From Streptomyces sp. H27-C3 (GTDB lineage: Bacteria; Actinomycetota; Actinomycetes; Streptomycetales; Streptomycetaceae), in contig NZ_JASITA010000005.1 of assembly GCF_030063415.1 (NCBI RefSeq), forward strand, positions 124,001 to 188,000: DNA of 64,000 nucleotides. The letters are read 5' to 3'. The notes below the pieces were generated by a model, which searched no databases, had not been told where the DNA came from, and saw only the letters and a program-made list of their open reading frames with translations. Made by a program: the position numbers and the translations under genes. Every line of letters starts with the position of its first letter. Position 1 is the stretch's first letter. This document shows, in pieces, positions 51,858 to 60,221 of this stretch.

Positions 51858-52067
51858 ATGCAAAAGCACAGCGTCACGGTCCCCGCACCGGTCGAGCTGG
51901 ACGGCGGCATGGAGGAACTGCGCGGCGACTGCGCCCGCATGGTTCCGCACTGGGCGGTACCCGCGGCGGCGGCGCCCGCTCCCGTGCCGGCCTCCCTGAT
52001 CCACGGCGTCACCGTGCCGCCGGCGTCCGCCCGGCTGGTGGGCGGGATGTCGGAGTACGGCGGCTGA
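51858..52067 (+). CDS. 69-residue protein with internal duplication, unknown
   Basis: A short ORF with GGGAG 8 nt before the ATG. Its two ends are related: HSVTVPAPVELDGGMEEL (residues 4-21) and HGVTVPPASARLVGGMSEY (49-67), both H(S/G)VTVP...L.GGM.E, joined by a Pro/Ala linker (AVPAAAAPAPVPASL). No signal peptide, membrane helix or known domain. The duplication suggests a repeated binding motif or a peptide precursor; function unknown. It lies alone between the PfkB and secreted-protein genes. Confidence 0.6.
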   Translation: MQKHSVTVPAPVELDGGMEELRGDCARMVPHWAVPAAAAPAPVPASLIHGVTVPPASARLVGGMSEYGG

Positions 52068-52176
52068 GCCCGGCGCTCGCGGGGAACCGTGCGCTCCTCC
52101 GCTCCGTCCCACCGGTGTCCCCCGTAAATGGGGTGACGGCATACGGCACGGGCCGAGCAGGCGAAGGAGCGATGCG

Positions 52177-53646
52177 GTGAGCACCGAGCGACCGGACAAG
52201 GACGCGGTCAACGCCCCGAGGCGGCGGTCCCCGCTGATCGCCGCCTCGGTGGCCGCAGCGGTGCTGCTGGCCGGGGGCGGCGGCGCGTACTGGGCATCGA
52301 CCGCCGGGGACGGCGCGGAGGGCGCGAAGAACACCAGCGCGCCCGGCGGTGACGGCGATCCGCCCCCGCTGGCCCTCGACGGCCATACGGAGGGCGACGC
52401 ACCGGGCATCGCGCCCGGCGAGCCCGACCCGAACGGGGTGACCTACCGGGCCGACGGCGAGCTGCCCGACGGGCCCGACTCCGCTTCCGTGTACCGGGTT
52501 TCGGGCGCGGTCACCGAGTCCGACGTGGCGCGGCTGGCCGAGGCACTCGGTGTGGCGGGCGAGCCGCGCATCGAGAGCGGGGCCTGGAAGGTCGGGGTCA
52601 GCAAGGACGGCTCCGGGCCGGTGCTGCGGGTCAACAAGGAGGCGCCCGGCACCTGGACCTTCGCGCAGTACGGTCCCGGTCGCGGCGACAACTGCGCCAA
52701 GGGCGAGAAGTGCGGCGGCACTTCGGTGGCGCCCGGCGGCCAGGGGAAGCCGGTGAGCGAGGAGGCCGCGAAGGAGACCGCCGCTCCGGTGCTGAAGGCG
52801 CTGGGGCAGGGCGACGCCGAGCTCGACGCGGGCCAACTGATGGGCGCCGTACGGGTGGTGAACGCCGACCCGGAAATCGGCGGGCTGCCGACGTACGGCT
52901 GGGCGACCGGGCTGCAGATCGGCTCCGACGGGAAACTGGTCGGCGGCAGCGGGCAGTTGAAGGAGCTCAAGAAGGGCGCCGAGTATCCGGTGATCGGCGC
53001 CGACGAGGCCCTCAAGGAACTGAACAGGGCCGGCTCGGCGGGCAATGGCCGGATCGGCATCGGCGGCTGCGCCACGCCCGTACCGCACGGGGACAAGGCC
53101 GAGGGAGAGATCAAGCCCGAGGCCCCCTGCGAGCCGGACGGCAGGAAGGTACCCGCCTCCCCCGAGCCGGTGGCCGTGGACGGCGCCGCCTTCGGCCTCG
53201 CGGCGCAGTACGTCGACGGGCGGCAGGCACTCGTGCCGTCGTGGCTCTTCGAGGTCGATCCGGCGGGTGACACGAAGCCCTTCACCGTCACGCATCCCGC
53301 GGTGGACCCGAAGTACCTGGCCAAGCCGCCGGCCGCGCCCCGGGAGAGCGCCACCCCGGCCCCGCCGAAGGGCGAGGCCCCCGCGCGGGAGCAGCACATC
53401 GAGTCGTACACCGTCGACGGGCGCAAGCTCAAGGTGCACTTCTGGGGCGGCGTGTGCAGCGACTACGCCGCGAAGGCGTCCGAGGTGGACGGCATGGTGG
53501 AGGTGCGGGTCACCGAGCCGAAGCCGGACCCGAAGAAGGCCTGCATCATGATCGCCAAGGAGCTGACCGAGACGGTGACGCTGGACAAGCCGCTGGCGGA
53601 CCGCAAGGTCGTGGACGAGCAGGGCAAGGCGGTGCCGCGGGCCTGA
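52177..53646 (+). CDS. Secreted or membrane-anchored protein of unknown function
   Basis: A 489-residue protein. A GTG start leads to a positively charged N-terminus and one hydrophobic segment (SPLIAASVAAAVLLAGGGGAYWAST, about 18-42), with no lipobox, so it is anchored with a large extracytoplasmic part. Regions show paired cysteines (NCAKGEKC; GGCATPV, EAPCEPDG; GGVCSDYAAK and KKACIMIA), so disulfides are likely. Pro-rich linkers at 360-400. Conserved in Streptomyces as a membrane protein; no function is implied. The C-terminus abuts a 33-bp tandem repeat. Confidence 0.8.
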   Translation: MSTERPDKDAVNAPRRRSPLIAASVAAAVLLAGGGGAYWASTAGDGAEGAKNTSAPGGDGDPPPLALDGHTEGDAPGIAPGEPDPNGVTYRADGELPDGPDSASVYRVSGAVTESDVARLAEALGVAGEPRIESGAWKVGVSKDGSGPVLRVNKEAPGTWTFAQYGPGRGDNCAKGEKCGGTSVAPGGQGKPVSEEAAKETAAPVLKALGQGDAELDAGQLMGAVRVVNADPEIGGLPTYGWATGLQIGSDGKLVGGSGQLKELKKGAEYPVIGADEALKELNRAGSAGNGRIGIGGCATPVPHGDKAEGEIKPEAPCEPDGRKVPASPEPVAVDGAAFGLAAQYVDGRQALVPSWLFEVDPAGDTKPFTVTHPAVDPKYLAKPPAAPRESATPAPPKGEAPAREQHIESYTVDGRKLKVHFWGGVCSDYAAKASEVDGMVEVRVTEPKPDPKKACIMIAKELTETVTLDKPLADRKVVDEQGKAVPRA

Positions 53647-53711
53647 CTCCCGCGCACGCGAACCGGACATCACACAAAACTCCCGCGCACGCGAACCGTT
53701 CATCACACGAA
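53646..53711. repeat. Two tandem copies of a 33-bp unit at a gene end
   Basis: ACTCCCGCGCACGCGAACCG occurs at 53646 and again at 53679, and the following CATCACAC is shared, giving a 33-bp period. The first copy begins in the stop codon of the secreted-protein gene. A weaker partial (GGCACGCGAACGG) follows. Confidence 0.75.
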
Positions 53712-53784
53712 CCGGCACGCGAACGGCGCGTGCGAAAGCAGGCGACCCCCACCAGGGGCCGCCGTCTTCGCCGTGCCTTGGGGC

Positions 53785-54141
53785 TTAGTTGAACGAGTCG
53801 CCGCAGGCGCACGAGCCAGAGGCGTTCGGGTTGTCGATCGTGAAGCCCTGCTTCTCGATGGTGTCGACGAAGTCGATGGAGGCGCCGCCCAGGTACGGGG
53901 CGCTCATGCGGTCGGTGACGACCTTGACGCCGTCGAAGTCCTTGAGGACATCGCCGTCGAGCGAACGCTCGTCGAAGAAGAGCTGGTAGCGCAGGCCGGA
54001 GCAGCCACCGGGCTGAACGGCGACGCGCAGTGCCAGATCTTCCCGGCCTTCTTGGTCCAGCAGGGCCTTGACCTTGGCCGCGGCGGCGTCGGACAGGAGA
54101 ATGCCGTCGCTCACGGTGGTCTTTTCGTCCTGAACGGACAT
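53785..54141 (-). CDS. erpA: Iron-sulfur cluster insertion protein ErpA
   Basis: A 118-residue A-type carrier delivering Fe-S clusters to apo-enzymes. The three conserved cysteines are in QPGGCSGLRYQLFFDE and ASGSCACGDSF. GIxxSDAAAAKVKALLDQEG is the family N-terminal block. Divergent from nadA, which encodes a [4Fe-4S] enzyme; pairing of a cluster carrier with a client is a sensible inference. GGGAG lies upstream of the ATG. Confidence 0.95.
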   Translation of the reverse strand: MSVQDEKTTVSDGILLSDAAAAKVKALLDQEGREDLALRVAVQPGGCSGLRYQLFFDERSLDGDVLKDFDGVKVVTDRMSAPYLGGASIDFVDTIEKQGFTIDNPNASGSCACGDSFN

Positions 54142-54330
54142 CTACATCTCTCCCGGGTTGTACGGACTGCTTGCCGACGGTTACAACCCGCCGACCCGCG
54201 GATTCATTCCGGGCCCGGGGGCTTGTCTTCCCATTCATGCTCGCACACCGAGCCCGCCGGAGGCACGGGAAGGCGACCCCGGGAATTCGTCACATCGACG
54301 AAATCGCCATCGTCAACGTGACATGAAGGG

Positions 54331-54345
54331 GTTATGATAGATAAC
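54331..54345 (+). promoter_or_regulatory. GTTAT-N5-ATAAC inverted repeat at the nadA promoter
   Basis: Perfect 5-bp arms around GATAG. The sequence TATGAT within it (54333-54338) could be the -10 element, so a regulator here would block transcription. 49 bp before the nadA GTG. Confidence 0.5.
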
Positions 54346-54393
54346 GTCAAATCGACGAAAAGGCTTGTCCGCAAAGAAGAAAGGGTGCGTGTC

Positions 54394-55572
54394 GTGACCA
54401 CCGCCCAGCCACTGGACGTCCAGCCGACGCCCCTCGCCCTGCTCATGCTCGGCCGTGAGGCCGACACCGGGAGCGAGCGCGGTGTGGACTGTCCCGGCGA
54501 CCTGCCATCCCCCTCGGACCCGGACCTGGTGGAGCGCGCCCGCGCCGCCAAGGAGAAGCTCGGGGACAAGGTCTTCATCCTCGGCCACCACTACCAGCGT
54601 GACGAGGTCATCCAGTTCGCCGACGTGACCGGTGACTCCTTCAAGCTGGCCAAGGACGCGGCCGCCAGGCCGGGGGCCGAGTACATCGTCTTCTGCGGTG
54701 TGCACTTCATGGCCGAGTCCGCGGACATCCTGACCTCCGACGACCAGGCGGTCGTGCTGCCGGACCTGGCGGCGGGCTGCTCGATGGCCGACATGGCCAC
54801 CGCCGAGCAGGTCGCGGAGTGCTGGGACGTGCTGACCGACGCCGGCATCGCCGAGCAGGTCGTGCCCGTCTCGTACATGAACTCGTCCGCCGACATCAAG
54901 GCCTTCACCGGCAAGTACGGCGGCACGATCTGCACCTCGTCCAACGCGAAGAAGGCTCTGGAGTGGGCCTTCGAGCAGGGCGAGAAGGTGCTCTTCCTCC
55001 CCGACCAGCACCTGGGGCGCAACACCGCGGTGCGTGACATGGGTCTGACGCTGGAGGATTGCGTCCTCTACAACCCGCACAAGCCGAACGGCGGCCTGAC
55101 CGTCGAGGAACTGCGCGCCGCCAAGATGATCCTGTGGCGCGGGCACTGCTCGGTGCACGGGCGCTTCTCCGTCGAGTCCGTCAATGACGTACGCGCCCGC
55201 ATACCCGGCGTCAATGTGCTGGTGCACCCCGAGTGCAAGAACGAGGTCGTGTCGGCGGCGGACTTCGTCGGCTCGACGGAGTACATCATCAACATGCTCG
55301 AAGCGGCCCCGGCCGGTTCGAAGTGGGCGATCGGCACCGAGCTGAACCTGGTGCAGCGGCTCGCCAACCGGTTCGCCGACCAGGACAAGGAGGTCGTCTT
55401 CCTCGACAAGACGGTCTGCTTCTGCTCGACCATGAACCGGATCGACCTGCCGCACCTGGTGTGGACGCTGGAGTCGCTGGCCGAGGGCAATCTGGTCAAC
55501 CGCATCGAGGTCGAGCGCGAGACCGAGCAGTTCGCGAAGCTGGCGCTGGAGCGGATGCTGTCGCTGCCGTAG
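54394..55572 (+). CDS. nadA: Quinolinate synthase NadA
   Basis: A 392-residue [4Fe-4S] enzyme condensing iminoaspartate with dihydroxyacetone phosphate for NAD synthesis. Signatures: VFILGHHYQRDEVIQFAD, DSFKLAKDAA, VFCGVHFMAESADIL, GCSMADMA, HPECKNEVV, TVCFCSTMNRIDL (cluster cysteines). GTG 54394 has AAAGGG upstream and gives the family N-terminus VTTAQPLDVQPTPL; upstream ATG 54334 adds 20 atypical residues. Probably an operon of its own, as no nadB/nadC follows. Confidence 0.95.
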   Translation: MTTAQPLDVQPTPLALLMLGREADTGSERGVDCPGDLPSPSDPDLVERARAAKEKLGDKVFILGHHYQRDEVIQFADVTGDSFKLAKDAAARPGAEYIVFCGVHFMAESADILTSDDQAVVLPDLAAGCSMADMATAEQVAECWDVLTDAGIAEQVVPVSYMNSSADIKAFTGKYGGTICTSSNAKKALEWAFEQGEKVLFLPDQHLGRNTAVRDMGLTLEDCVLYNPHKPNGGLTVEELRAAKMILWRGHCSVHGRFSVESVNDVRARIPGVNVLVHPECKNEVVSAADFVGSTEYIINMLEAAPAGSKWAIGTELNLVQRLANRFADQDKEVVFLDKTVCFCSTMNRIDLPHLVWTLESLAEGNLVNRIEVERETEQFAKLALERMLSLP

Positions 55573-55604
55573 CCACGGACCGCCGCTGTCCACGTCCGTA
55601 CGTC

Positions 55605-55643
55605 CCTGAGGGGCGCCCCCGGCCACCGGGGGCGCCCCTCAGG
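55605..55643 (+). terminator. Terminator of nadA
   Basis: Perfect 18-bp stem (55605-55622 with 55626-55643), loop CCA, 32 bp after the stop. Confidence 0.92.
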
Positions 55644-55740
55644 CGTTCCCGGGGCGAATGCGCCGCCATCGATGACTTCCCGGAGCCCCGGGGGTCTACT
55701 TCTTCACAGGAGCAGTCAGCCGTCCGAAGGGATGAGGAAC

Positions 55741-56133
55741 ATGCAGTACATGATCCAGATGAACGTGCCCGCCGATCAGTGGGACGTGATGATGTCGTCC
55801 TTCTCCCCCGACGACATGCAGCTGATGTTCGCCTACATGGAGACGCTCAACCAGGAGCTCAGCTCGGCGGGCGAACTGGTCGAGGCACGTGGTCTCGGCG
55901 GGCCCGGCCTGGTCAAGACGGTACGGGCGGCGGACGACCGACAGCCGCGGGTGACCGAGGGACCCGCCGAGCGGGGCCGCATCCTGGCCGGCTACTGGGT
56001 GGTCGAGGTCAAGAACGAGGAGCGCGCCGTGGAGATCGCCGCGCGCGCGTCGGCCTGTCCCGGCCCCGGCGGCAAGCCCGGCAACGACCCGGTCGAGGTG
56101 CACGCCGTACCGACAGTGCCGCCGGAGGCCTGA
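55741..56133 (+). CDS. YciI-like (DGPFAETKE-type) protein
   Basis: A 130-residue dimeric ferredoxin-like-fold protein of the YCII group (MQYMIQMNVPADQWDVMM onward, LNQELSSAGELVEARGLGG, RILAGYWVVEVKNEERAVEI). DGPF-like motif is replaced by TEGPAERG. Such proteins often accompany ECF sigma factors, but none is here. ATG 55741 is used; ATG 55732 adds three residues. Function unknown. Confidence 0.85.
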   Translation: MQYMIQMNVPADQWDVMMSSFSPDDMQLMFAYMETLNQELSSAGELVEARGLGGPGLVKTVRAADDRQPRVTEGPAERGRILAGYWVVEVKNEERAVEIAARASACPGPGGKPGNDPVEVHAVPTVPPEA

Positions 56134-56155
56134 GCGGCCGAAGGCCGTGACCGGG

Positions 56156-56192
56156 GCGCGCCCCGGTCCCCTCCGCGGGGGCCGGGGCGCGC
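56156..56192. terminator. Terminator between convergent YciI and RND genes
   Basis: GCGCGCCCCGG (56156-56166) pairs with CCGGGGCGCGC (56182-56192) over 15 nt. Confidence 0.75.
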
Positions 56193-56213
56193 TGTTGTAC
56201 TCCGTACCGTGAA

Positions 56214-59200
56214 TCAGACCTTCGCGGGCTCCTGCTCACCGGCGACCGCGTCCGGCTCGGACTGGACCGGGATGCCCGCCTTCGCCGCGCGCTTGGCCGA
56301 CTTCTTCTTGGCGCGGCGCTCCTTGCGGAGCTCGACCATCGCGTACAGCGTCGGTACGAGCAGCAGGGTGAGCAGCGTCGACGTGATCAGGCCGCCGATC
56401 ACCACGATCGCCAGCGGCTTCGAGATGAAGCCGCCCTCGCCGGTGATGCCCAGCGCCATCGGCAGCAGCGCGAAGATGGTCGCCAGGGCGGTCATGAGGA
56501 TCGGGCGCAGCCGGTGCCGCCCGCCCTCCAGGACCGCCTCGACGACACCCAGGCCCTGAATGCGGTACTGGTTGATCAGGTCGATCAGCACGATCGCGTT
56601 GGTGACCACGATGCCGATGAGCATCAGCATGCCGATCATCGCCGGTACGCCCATCGGGGTGCCGGTGAGGAGCAGCAGGCCGATCGCGCCGGTCGCCGCG
56701 AACGGGATGGAGACCAGCAGGATCAGTGGCTGGATGAGCGAGCGGAACGTCGCCACCAGCAGCATGAAGACGATCGCGATGGCAGCCAGCATGGCCAGGC
56801 CGAGCTGGACGAACGCCTCGTCCTGGTCCGAGGAGACACCGCCGATCTCGACGCTCGCGCCCTCGGGCAGCTTCTTCTCCAGCTCAGTGATCTTCGTCTG
56901 GAGCGCGGTGGTCACCGAGCCCGTGTCGTCGGCGTCGGGCTTGGCCGTGATCGTCGCCGCGGTGGCGCCGTCGATCCTGGTCTTGGAGACCGGGCCCGGC
57001 ACCAGCGCCACGTCCGCGATGTCGCCGAGCTTGACCGGGCCGAGGGCCAGGTTCTTCAGCTCGGCCATCGTCTTCGCGGGCTTGGCGGACTTCACGACGA
57101 CATCGCGCTCGGTGTCGCCGAGGATGGCCTTGCCGGACGTGGTGCCGCGCACCGCCTGGGTGACGGCCGCGCCGAGCGTGGTCTGGTTGAAGCCCGCGTC
57201 GGCGGCCTTCTCATTGGCCTTCACGGAGATCCGCGGCACGCTCGTGGCCAGGTCGCTCTGGACGTCGCTGACGTTGTCGAGCTTCGCGACCGCGTCCCTG
57301 ACCTGCTCGGAGGCCTTCTTGAGGGTGTCCGCGTCACCGGCCTTGACCACGACGCTCAGGTCCTGGCTGCCGAAGCCGCCGCCCGCGCCGACCGAGGTCT
57401 CACCGATGCCGTCGAGCTTGGCGAGCTCCTCGTCGAGCCGGTCCTGGGTGGACTCGGCGTCGGAGGCGCTCTTGAGGGTCAGCTGGTACGAGGCCTGGTT
57501 GGCCCCCGTACCACCGCCGAAGGCGGCCGCGAAGCCGGACGAGCCGACCGTGACCTGGTAGTCCTTGATCGTGTCGATGGAGCCGAGCACCTTCTCGACC
57601 TTCAGAGCCGCCTCGTCGGCGGCCTGCAGGCTGGTGCCGGGCTTCAGCTCCTGGGTGAGTGTCAGGGTGTCCTGCTCGCCCTGGTCGAAGAAGTTGGTCT
57701 TCAGCAGCGGCGCCATCGCGAACGTACCGATGAGCACGACGACCGCGATGGCCAGGCTGGTGAAGCGGCGGCGGGTCGCGAAGCGCAGGACCGGCACGTA
57801 CATCCGCTGGAGCCTGCTGCGGCGCTCCTTCTCCTCGGCCTTGCGGCGCAGGTCGTCCGGGTCGACGCCCTCGGAGCCCCTGGGGGCGCGCAGGAACCAG
57901 TACGAGAACACCGGGACGACGGTGAGGGACACCAGCAGCGAGGCGAGCAGCGCCGCCGTGACGGTGATGGAGAACGAGCCGAACAGCTGGCCCACCATGC
58001 CGCCGACCAGGCCGATCGGCAGGAACACCGCGACCGTGGTGAGGGTCGACGAGGTGACCGCGCCTGCCACCTCCTTGACCGCGGCGATGATGGCGGAGCC
58101 GCGCTCCTCGCCATAACCGAGGTGACGCTTGATGTTCTCCAGGACCACGATCGAGTCGTCGACGACCCGGCCGATGGCGATGGTCAGCGCGCCCAGGGTG
58201 AGCACGTTGAGCGACAGGTCCCGGGTCCACAGCACGATCAGCGCGAGAAGCACCGACAGTGGGATGGAGATCGCGGTCACCAGCGTCGAGCGGATCGACC
58301 CCAGGAAGACCAGGATCACCAGGACGGCGAAGACCAGGCCGAGCGCGCCCTCGGTGGTCAGGCCCGAGATCGACTTGGAGACGGCCGGGCCCTGGTCGAA
58401 GACGACCGTCAGCCCACTGCCGACGCCGAGGCTCTCGCGCAGGTCGGGAAGCTTGTCCTTGACCGCGTCGGAGATGGCGACGGCGCTGCCGTCCTGGTCC
58501 ATGGTCAGGGACAGCGACAGGCTGGGCTTGCCGTTGGTCCGGGTGATGGACACCGAGGTGGAGGGCTGCTCGTCGACGGTGGCGACGTCACCGAGGCGCA
58601 CCGGCTTCGGGGGCTTGCCCTGGCCGGTGGGGGCGGCGCTGACGCGCAGGTCCTCGATCTGCTTCAGCGACGTGTAGCCGCCGCCGACCTGGACCGTGCG
58701 GCTCTTGCCGTCCTCGGCGAAGGAACCGGCCGGGAGGGTGGCCCCGCCCGCCTGGAGGGCCTGGCCGAGGGCGCCGGCGTCGAGCCCGGCGGTGGCCAGC
58801 TTCCTGTCGTCGGGAGTGACGGCGACCTGGAGTTCCTGTACGCCGTCGATGCTGACCTGGCCGACGCCGTCGATGTCCTCCAGTTCGGGGACGACGCTGC
58901 GCTCCAGCCGGTCGGCGAGCGCCTGCTGGTCCTTGCCGGAGCTGGCGGCGAGCAGAACGGTCGGGATGTCGTCCGTCGAGCCGGCCACGACCTGCGGGTC
59001 GACGTCCTCGGGGAGCTGCGAGCGGGCGCGGTTCACGGCCTGCTGGACATCGGCGACGAGCTGCTTGGAGCCGCTGTCCCCGTAGTCGAACTGCGCCATG
59101 ATGACGGCGCTGCCCTCGCTCGCCGTGGAGGTGACACCGGTGATGCCGTCCACGGCCTTGATGGTGCTTTCGAGCGGTTCGACGACCTGCTTCTCGACCA

Positions 59201-59375
59201 CGTCGGGGGACGCACCCTGGTAGGGCGCCAGTACGGACACCATCGGGAACTCGATCGTGGGCATCAGCTGCTGCTTGAGCTGAGGGATCGCGATGGCCCC
59301 GAAGACGATCGCAACGATCGAAATCAGGCCTGTCAAGGCCCGCTGAGCGAGGCTGAATTTGGACAGCCAGGACAT
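56214..59375 (-). CDS. RND-family efflux permease (AcrB/HAE1-type)
   Basis: A 1053-residue inner-membrane transporter with the two-fold RND plan: N-terminal helix (ALTGLISIVAIVFGAIAIPQ), porter domain (MPTIEFPMVSVLAPYQGASP), TM2-6, a second porter domain, TM8-12 (AMLAAIAIVFMLLVATFRSL). Motif D: SIPLSVLLALIVLWTRDLSLN. Proton-driven export of drugs or lipids. No periplasmic adaptor or outer-membrane channel nearby, as expected in a monoderm. ATG 59375 gives the family start. HK-RR pair 147 bp upstream on the same strand likely regulates it. Confidence 0.92.
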   Translation of the reverse strand: MSWLSKFSLAQRALTGLISIVAIVFGAIAIPQLKQQLMPTIEFPMVSVLAPYQGASPDVVEKQVVEPLESTIKAVDGITGVTSTASEGSAVIMAQFDYGDSGSKQLVADVQQAVNRARSQLPEDVDPQVVAGSTDDIPTVLLAASSGKDQQALADRLERSVVPELEDIDGVGQVSIDGVQELQVAVTPDDRKLATAGLDAGALGQALQAGGATLPAGSFAEDGKSRTVQVGGGYTSLKQIEDLRVSAAPTGQGKPPKPVRLGDVATVDEQPSTSVSITRTNGKPSLSLSLTMDQDGSAVAISDAVKDKLPDLRESLGVGSGLTVVFDQGPAVSKSISGLTTEGALGLVFAVLVILVFLGSIRSTLVTAISIPLSVLLALIVLWTRDLSLNVLTLGALTIAIGRVVDDSIVVLENIKRHLGYGEERGSAIIAAVKEVAGAVTSSTLTTVAVFLPIGLVGGMVGQLFGSFSITVTAALLASLLVSLTVVPVFSYWFLRAPRGSEGVDPDDLRRKAEEKERRSRLQRMYVPVLRFATRRRFTSLAIAVVVLIGTFAMAPLLKTNFFDQGEQDTLTLTQELKPGTSLQAADEAALKVEKVLGSIDTIKDYQVTVGSSGFAAAFGGGTGANQASYQLTLKSASDAESTQDRLDEELAKLDGIGETSVGAGGGFGSQDLSVVVKAGDADTLKKASEQVRDAVAKLDNVSDVQSDLATSVPRISVKANEKAADAGFNQTTLGAAVTQAVRGTTSGKAILGDTERDVVVKSAKPAKTMAELKNLALGPVKLGDIADVALVPGPVSKTRIDGATAATITAKPDADDTGSVTTALQTKITELEKKLPEGASVEIGGVSSDQDEAFVQLGLAMLAAIAIVFMLLVATFRSLIQPLILLVSIPFAATGAIGLLLLTGTPMGVPAMIGMLMLIGIVVTNAIVLIDLINQYRIQGLGVVEAVLEGGRHRLRPILMTALATIFALLPMALGITGEGGFISKPLAIVVIGGLITSTLLTLLLVPTLYAMVELRKERRAKKKSAKRAAKAGIPVQSEPDAVAGEQEPAKV

Positions 59376-59522
59376 GGGTGGGTCTCTCTTCTGTGGCGTG
59401 CGAGGCAGGTGGACGCGGTGGTCCGTCTCTACGATCTGCCATGCGGGCAGAGGCAGCCGTCGCTCGCAGGTGCCCTTCCTTATGCGCCGCATACCGCAGG
59501 TGGAGTAGTCGCGGCTACACCC

Positions 59523-60221
59523 TCACTCCACCCTCGGCCGCACCAGTCCCGATTCGTACGCGATTACCACCAATTGGGCGCGGTCGCGGGCGCCGAGCTT
59601 CGCCATCGCCCGGTTCACATGGGTCTTGACCGTGAGGGGGCTGACGACCAACTGCTCGGCGATCTCGTCGTTGGAGTGGCCGCCGGCGACCTGGACGAGT
59701 ACCTCGCGCTCCCGCACGGTCAGCGCGGAGAGCCGCTCGGTGCGGGCGGCGGCGTCCTCGTCGTCCTGCGAACTGCCGCCCTGGGCTAGGAACTTGGCGA
59801 TCAGCCCCTTGGTCGCCACCGGGGAGAGCAGCGCCTCGCCCGCCGCGGCGATCCGGATGGCGTTGAGCAGCTCCTCCGGTTCCGCGCCCTTGCCGAGGAA
59901 GCCGGAGGCGCCCGCGCGCAGCGACTGCACGACGTACTCGTCGACCTCGAAGGTCGTCAGCATCACCACGCGCACGGCGGCCAGTTGCGGGTCCTCGCTG
60001 ATCATGCGGGTGGCGGCGAGGCCGTCGACGCCCGGCATCCGAATGTCCATCAGGACCACGTCGGCGCGCAGTGTGCGGGCCAGCTCCACGGCCTCGGCGC
60101 CGTCCGCCGCCTCCCCGACGACCTCCATGTCGGGTTCCGAGTCCACCAGGACCCGGAACGCGCTGCGCAGCAGCGCCTGGTCGTCCACCAGCAGCACCCT
60201 GATGACCTCGGCCGTCGTCAT
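59523..60221 (-). CDS. NarL/LuxR response regulator
   Basis: A 232-residue regulator. Receiver: VLLVDDQALL, phospho-Asp59 in VVLMDIRMPGVDG, Lys near 109 in FLGKGAEP. Output: LTVREREVLVQVAGGHSNDE, IAEQLVVSPLTVKTHVNRAM. ATG overlaps the kinase stop (ATGA). Probable target is the RND gene just downstream, and itself; inferred. Confidence 0.93.
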   Translation of the reverse strand: MTTAEVIRVLLVDDQALLRSAFRVLVDSEPDMEVVGEAADGAEAVELARTLRADVVLMDIRMPGVDGLAATRMISEDPQLAAVRVVMLTTFEVDEYVVQSLRAGASGFLGKGAEPEELLNAIRIAAAGEALLSPVATKGLIAKFLAQGGSSQDDEDAAARTERLSALTVREREVLVQVAGGHSNDEIAEQLVVSPLTVKTHVNRAMAKLGARDRAQLVVIAYESGLVRPRVE

